Assembly (NCBI GenBank): GCA_025457845.1
Contig: JALOTO010000056.1
Location: forward strand, 1-8,447
DNA length: 8,447 nucleotides
Source: Thermoplasmata archaeon
Lineage (GTDB): Archaea; Thermoplasmatota; Thermoplasmata; UBA10834
Reading direction: 5' to 3'
Of the stretch, positions 6,171-8,447 are shown piece by piece. The notes beneath the pieces are model-generated. The model was not told where the DNA came from. It searched no databases and was given only the letters and a program-made list of their open reading frames with translations. Position numbers and translations under genes: made by a program. The stretch's first letter is position 1, and every line of letters begins with the position of its first letter.

Positions 6171-6216
6171 GCGGAGCATCCGCCCCTCGATGCCGGGCAG
6201 CCTCCATTGCTGGAGG
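6171..6216 (+). other. Two consecutive small hairpins after the M20 gene
   Basis: Ten bases after the M20 stop, GCGGA (6171-6175) pairs with TCCGC (6179-6183) across a 3-base loop. Further on, CCTCCA (6201-6206) pairs with TGGAGG (6211-6216) across the loop TTGC. Both stems are perfect but short. No T-rich run follows either, so they are not convincing terminators. They could stabilise the 3' end of the M20 transcript. Confidence 0.35.
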
Positions 6217-6295
6217 ATGAGCGAGAATAACCTGGCTCCGCTTCATGCCCCTTACGGATTCCCCGCAATTGGTGAGACTACTCCGTCAATAAATT

Positions 6296-6314
6296 AGGTC
6301 TTTGGTGCAAACCT
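6296..6314 (-). terminator. Candidate terminator of the receiver/kinase gene
   Basis: Read on the minus strand, AGGTTTGCACCAAAGACCT folds into a 7-bp stem with a 2-base bulge and a 3-base loop. It is followed immediately by an AT-rich stretch (AATTTATTG). It lies about 72 bp downstream of the kinase stop in the convergent region. The stem is short and archaeal termination depends mainly on U-tracts, so this is only a candidate. Confidence 0.25.
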
Positions 6315-6319
6315 CGAAC

Positions 6320-6331
6320 AATCGTACGATT
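6320..6331. repeat. 12-bp perfect palindrome AATCGTACGATT
   Basis: A perfect 12-bp palindrome in the most AT-rich part of the convergent intergenic region. It is flanked on both sides by CAAACC (6308-6313 and 6334-6339), a short direct repeat. It could be a protein-binding site or chance. No gene start lies close by on either strand. Confidence 0.4.
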
Positions 6332-6386
6332 ATCAAACCGCGGACGATATGTCGTTGACCTTCAGTCACAGGCCGTTCGAGAGAGA

Positions 6387-7472
6387 CTAGCCCTGCTGCC
6401 CGCCGACGCGCATGGATGATGTCCTCTTGAACAATCCGTCAGGGAAATGAAGGACGAACCTTGCGCCGCTCCCGCATGTCCCAGCCTCCCGTATCTGAAT
6501 CATCTCAGCCTCGAGTATTCGCCTGGCGATCGCGAGACCATGAGGCGCGCCTGCTGGTGTCAGGAGACCGAAGATGCGTTCTTTGTCCTCTTCGGCTATC
6601 CCGCAGCCATCATCCTCTATGATCAGATCAAGCCCGTCGTCCACCAGCTCGCTCCGTGCCACGATCTTCGTGACGTTCCGGCCATGGCGGACCGAATTGG
6701 TGATGATGTTCGCGCAGACCATCTCGAGGAGTGGATCCACAAGTATCTGCCAGTCGTTCGTCGTGTTCGAGTAGGTCACCCCGTTCATATGCACAGACTT
6801 GGAGGAACGATCAAGGACAGACCTGAGCGAATCCCACTTGATGTCCATGGCCCCGTTGATTTGATAGGTCCTCGCGACCTCGATGATGACACGCGCCTTC
6901 TCCAGGGAGGTCTTCGCCTTCGACAGATAGGTCTGGGCTTTCACGGGATCTGCCTCCGACCTGGCGAGTTCCACGAACGCCTCCGCGGCGATGACTCCGC
7001 CCAGTGTATCGTGCCGAGTTATGGATCCCAGGAGGTCCAACCTCCGATTGGAAATCCGCAGCAGCCTCTCCGATTCGGCGAGCGCCTTCGAGGATACCCT
7101 CGCCCTCTGTACCTCTTCGACGATTCCAACCAGAAGGGCGAATTGCGATTGTAGGTCCGCGCCCTTCTGTATGTAGTAGTTGGCCCCTGCGTTCAAGGCA
7201 TCGATCGCGACATCTTCTCTGCCCTTACCGGTGAAAAGGATGAAACCAACGTCGCTCCCGCTCTTTCTCACCATCTTGAGGAATTCGACACCGTTGATGT
7301 CTGGCATCTGATAATCCGAAACGATCATGTCGTAGTCGCCGCGGGCAAGCTCATCGAGAGCCGAGCGCGCGGAGCCGCAGAGGGTCACGGCCATGTCGGA
7401 CCGGCCCAAGTACAGCTGCTCAAGCTCCAAGAACTCTTCCTCATCGTCAACGGCGAGCACATTCGTGGGCAC
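6387..7472 (-). CDS. Soluble receiver-domain/histidine-kinase-like signalling protein
   Basis: A 361-residue protein with no membrane segment, so it probably acts in the cytoplasm. Residues 1-120 form a CheY-like receiver: acidic pair Asp9-Asp10, phosphoacceptor Asp53 in IVSDYQMPDINGVEF, Thr81, and Lys103 in YYIQKGA. A linker helix (about 120-147) leads to an H-box, SITRHDTLGG, with candidate phospho-His154. A helical dimerisation region follows to about 205. The ATPase domain (about 210-345) has an N-box with Asn255/Asn259 (ANIITNSVRHG) and a clear G1 box, EDDGCGIAEEDKERIF (286-301). The G2 box is degraded: GAPHGLAIARR replaces the usual GxGLGL pattern. The receiver-first, sensorless layout is common in archaea, with input probably from another kinase. 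The start is GTG at 7472, with ggaggaggt (minus strand, 7481-7489) 8 bases upstream. Its target is unknown. Confidence 0.9.
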   Translation of the reverse strand: MPTNVLAVDDEEEFLELEQLYLGRSDMAVTLCGSARSALDELARGDYDMIVSDYQMPDINGVEFLKMVRKSGSDVGFILFTGKGREDVAIDALNAGANYYIQKGADLQSQFALLVGIVEEVQRARVSSKALAESERLLRISNRRLDLLGSITRHDTLGGVIAAEAFVELARSEADPVKAQTYLSKAKTSLEKARVIIEVARTYQINGAMDIKWDSLRSVLDRSSKSVHMNGVTYSNTTNDWQILVDPLLEMVCANIITNSVRHGRNVTKIVARSELVDDGLDLIIEDDGCGIAEEDKERIFGLLTPAGAPHGLAIARRILEAEMIQIREAGTCGSGARFVLHFPDGLFKRTSSMRVGGQQG

Positions 7473-7480
7473 CGACTCGC

Positions 7481-7490
7481 ACCTCCTCCA
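7481..7490 (-). promoter_or_regulatory. Strong ribosome binding site for the receiver/kinase gene
   Basis: On the minus strand TGGAGGAGGT is a near-perfect anti-16S match, ending 8 bases before the GTG start at 7472. It settles the choice of GTG over later in-frame codons and indicates a leadered transcript. Confidence 0.75.
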
Positions 7491-7518
7491 CTAGACAGTC
7501 GAATATCGTACATACATC

Positions 7519-7526
7519 GATATAAG
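7519..7526 (-). promoter_or_regulatory. Candidate archaeal TATA box upstream of the receiver/kinase gene
   Basis: On the minus strand CTTATATC resembles an archaeal TATA element. It lies in an AT-rich patch of an otherwise GC-rich region. A start about 25 bases downstream (near 7497) would give a short leader of about 25 bases containing the ribosome binding site, which is a consistent spacing. The adjacent inverted repeat ATATCG (7503-7508)/CGATAT (7518-7523) overlaps it and may be an operator. Confidence 0.5.
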
Positions 7527-7623
7527 AGTTCTCCAAACCGAAGGCGCACACCGCAATCGAAGACGCGCGCGGATTGTGTCTGCCTAGTAGGTTAGGAAGC
7601 TGAGACGACGGTGGATGATGATT

Positions 7624-7657
7624 CCCAAGGTCCATGTGAACCGTCCCTTCCCTTGGG
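7624..7657 (-). repeat. 7-bp inverted repeat just downstream of the FtsZ-like gene
   Basis: CCCAAGG (7624-7630) and CCTTGGG (7651-7657) are perfect inverted arms separated by 20 bases, starting 9 bases after the FtsZ-like stop on the minus strand. It could be a 3'-end hairpin. No U-tract follows, so it is a weak terminator candidate. Confidence 0.3.
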
Positions 7658-7666
7658 GCGGGGCCA

Positions 7667-8447
7667 TCAAGGTAGTCGCGCAGGGCCGCACAGGACCAGG
7701 CTCAACCTGATTCTCTCACCCAGGTTGGGGTCCGCATAGGAGCCCCAGAGGATGGATGCGGTTGGCAGCCTCGAACTGAGCGCATCCAGGATCTTCTCGG
7801 CCTCCCTGTCCCACGGGTCGGAGGCGGAGTAGAAGGCAATGGCAGCCCTCGAGTCCTCGACCCTGAAATCGAACCATGGCGAAGACAGCGCCTCAGAGAC
7901 GACCCTCTGAACCCTGTCATCGCCCCTCGCGAGGCCGAGGCCGAACCTGGCAGAGGTCGCGTCCCCCACGACCTGCCTGAGAAGGCCCATGTCCATCCGG
8001 GACATCGTGGCGCACATGTCCATGACCGGCCGGAGCATTATCCCGTTGAGGAGCCCGAACGCCCTCGATATAGGGAGGTTCGGCGCCAGGTCGGACAGCT
8101 TGTCGTTCGAGAACTCTATGCAGAGCGAGGCGGACCTCCGTATCTCCCCGAGTATGATGGCGGCGAGCTCGCGCCTCCGCTGGCTCTCGGCGGAGAACGG
8201 CGTGGCCGCGAGGACCACGTCGATCGTGCCCTTGGACCGGGCGACCTGGGTGAACAGCTTGGTCCCGAAGCTTCCAGTGAACCCGCCGAGGCCGCACATC
8301 ATGAATGCCATGTCGGTGTTGTTGAACAGGTCCACGATCTCGTGCCCGGCGATCTCCGGGACCCGCTTGAGGACGGAAGGGCCGGAATGGGCGGCGCCCA
8401 TCAGGCGGTCCTGACCCATCATGACCTTGCGCTCCGCGTGCGACCGC
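7667..8447 (-). CDS. Divergent FtsZ/tubulin-family protein (N-terminus beyond window)
   Basis: The frame is open to the right edge, with 259 residues visible. About 60-70 N-terminal residues of a usual FtsZ core (T1-T2 loops) lie outside. Numbering from the first visible residue, the stretch AERKVMMG to TDMAFMMCGLGG aligns with FtsZ. The T4 glycine loop is GGFTGSF (54-60) instead of GGGTGTG. ATPFSAESQRRRELA (80-94) and NDKLSDLAPNLPISRAF (114-130) are strongly FtsZ-like. The T7 loop is RMDMGL (150-155) where FtsZ has NxDxxD, so the first Asp is kept (Asp152) but the second catalytic acid is Leu155. The C-terminal domain (about 163-254) ends at LGERIRLSLVLCG and stops 5 residues later, with no linker or tail for FtsA/SepF binding. 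It is probably a non-canonical FtsZ paralogue with weak or altered GTPase and polymerisation. Canonical FtsZ is presumably encoded elsewhere. Confidence 0.88.
   Translation of the reverse strand, partial: RSHAERKVMMGQDRLMGAAHSGPSVLKRVPEIAGHEIVDLFNNTDMAFMMCGLGGFTGSFGTKLFTQVARSKGTIDVVLAATPFSAESQRRRELAAIILGEIRRSASLCIEFSNDKLSDLAPNLPISRAFGLLNGIMLRPVMDMCATMSRMDMGLLRQVVGDATSARFGLGLARGDDRVQRVVSEALSSPWFDFRVEDSRAAIAFYSASDPWDREAEKILDALSSRLPTASILWGSYADPNLGERIRLSLVLCGPARLP

Noticed and set aside
6161..6386. tRNA, small RNA gene or CRISPR repeat in the convergent intergenic region
   Set aside because: No cloverleaf, no GTTCRANNC-type T-arm and no regularly spaced repeats were found; only short hairpins and a palindrome.
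7447..7635. Small minus-strand frame (62 codons) between the FtsZ-like and kinase genes
   Set aside because: It overlaps the kinase promoter, ribosome site and start, and has no motif or good ribosome site. It is more likely non-coding.

Overview
The window is GC-rich and densely coded. It looks like the genome of an anaerobic archaeon, possibly a high-GC member of the Thermoplasmatota. The lineage is inferred from three signs: frequent AGG/AGA and ATA codons, chains of ATGA-overlapping genes with strong Shine-Dalgarno sites, and a soluble receiver/histidine-kinase protein with an H-box of the type common in archaea. No rRNA or other lineage marker is present to confirm it.

Region 1 (1-4898, + strand) is one long, tightly packed gene cluster, cut at the left edge. 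In order it encodes a DsrE-like sulfur-relay protein (partial), an Mrp/ApbC-type Fe-S carrier ATPase, a small coiled-coil protein, a small Cys-rich zinc-ribbon-like protein, a NifX/NifB-C-like cofactor-binding protein with a His-rich tail, a NifU/IscU-like Fe-S scaffold, a second small zinc-ribbon protein, a second NifX-like protein, and two tandem MinD-type ATPases that each carry two [4Fe-4S] ferredoxin motifs. Six junctions are ATGA overlaps and one is a CTGA overlap, which implies a CTG start for the scaffold gene. Together the set looks like a sulfur and Fe-S/metal-cluster assembly or delivery system. It resembles the 'orange protein' (ORP) and related Mrp/NifX/MinD clusters of strict anaerobes, with a dedicated scaffold added.

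Region 2 (4955-6160, + strand) is a complete M20-family metallopeptidase or deacylase, followed by a 226-bp convergent intergenic region with several small inverted repeats.

Region 3 (6387-7472, - strand) is a soluble signalling protein with an N-terminal receiver domain, an H-box and an ATPase domain. It has a GTG start, a strong ribosome binding site and a TATA-like promoter.

Region 4 (7667 to the right edge, - strand) is the C-terminal three quarters of a divergent FtsZ/tubulin-family protein. Its nucleotide loop is altered and the second acidic residue of the catalytic T7 loop is replaced by Leu. It is therefore probably a non-canonical FtsZ paralogue rather than the main division protein. 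Its closeness to a MinD/NifX cluster is notable because ORP-type clusters have been linked to cell division in bacteria, but a functional link here is only inference.
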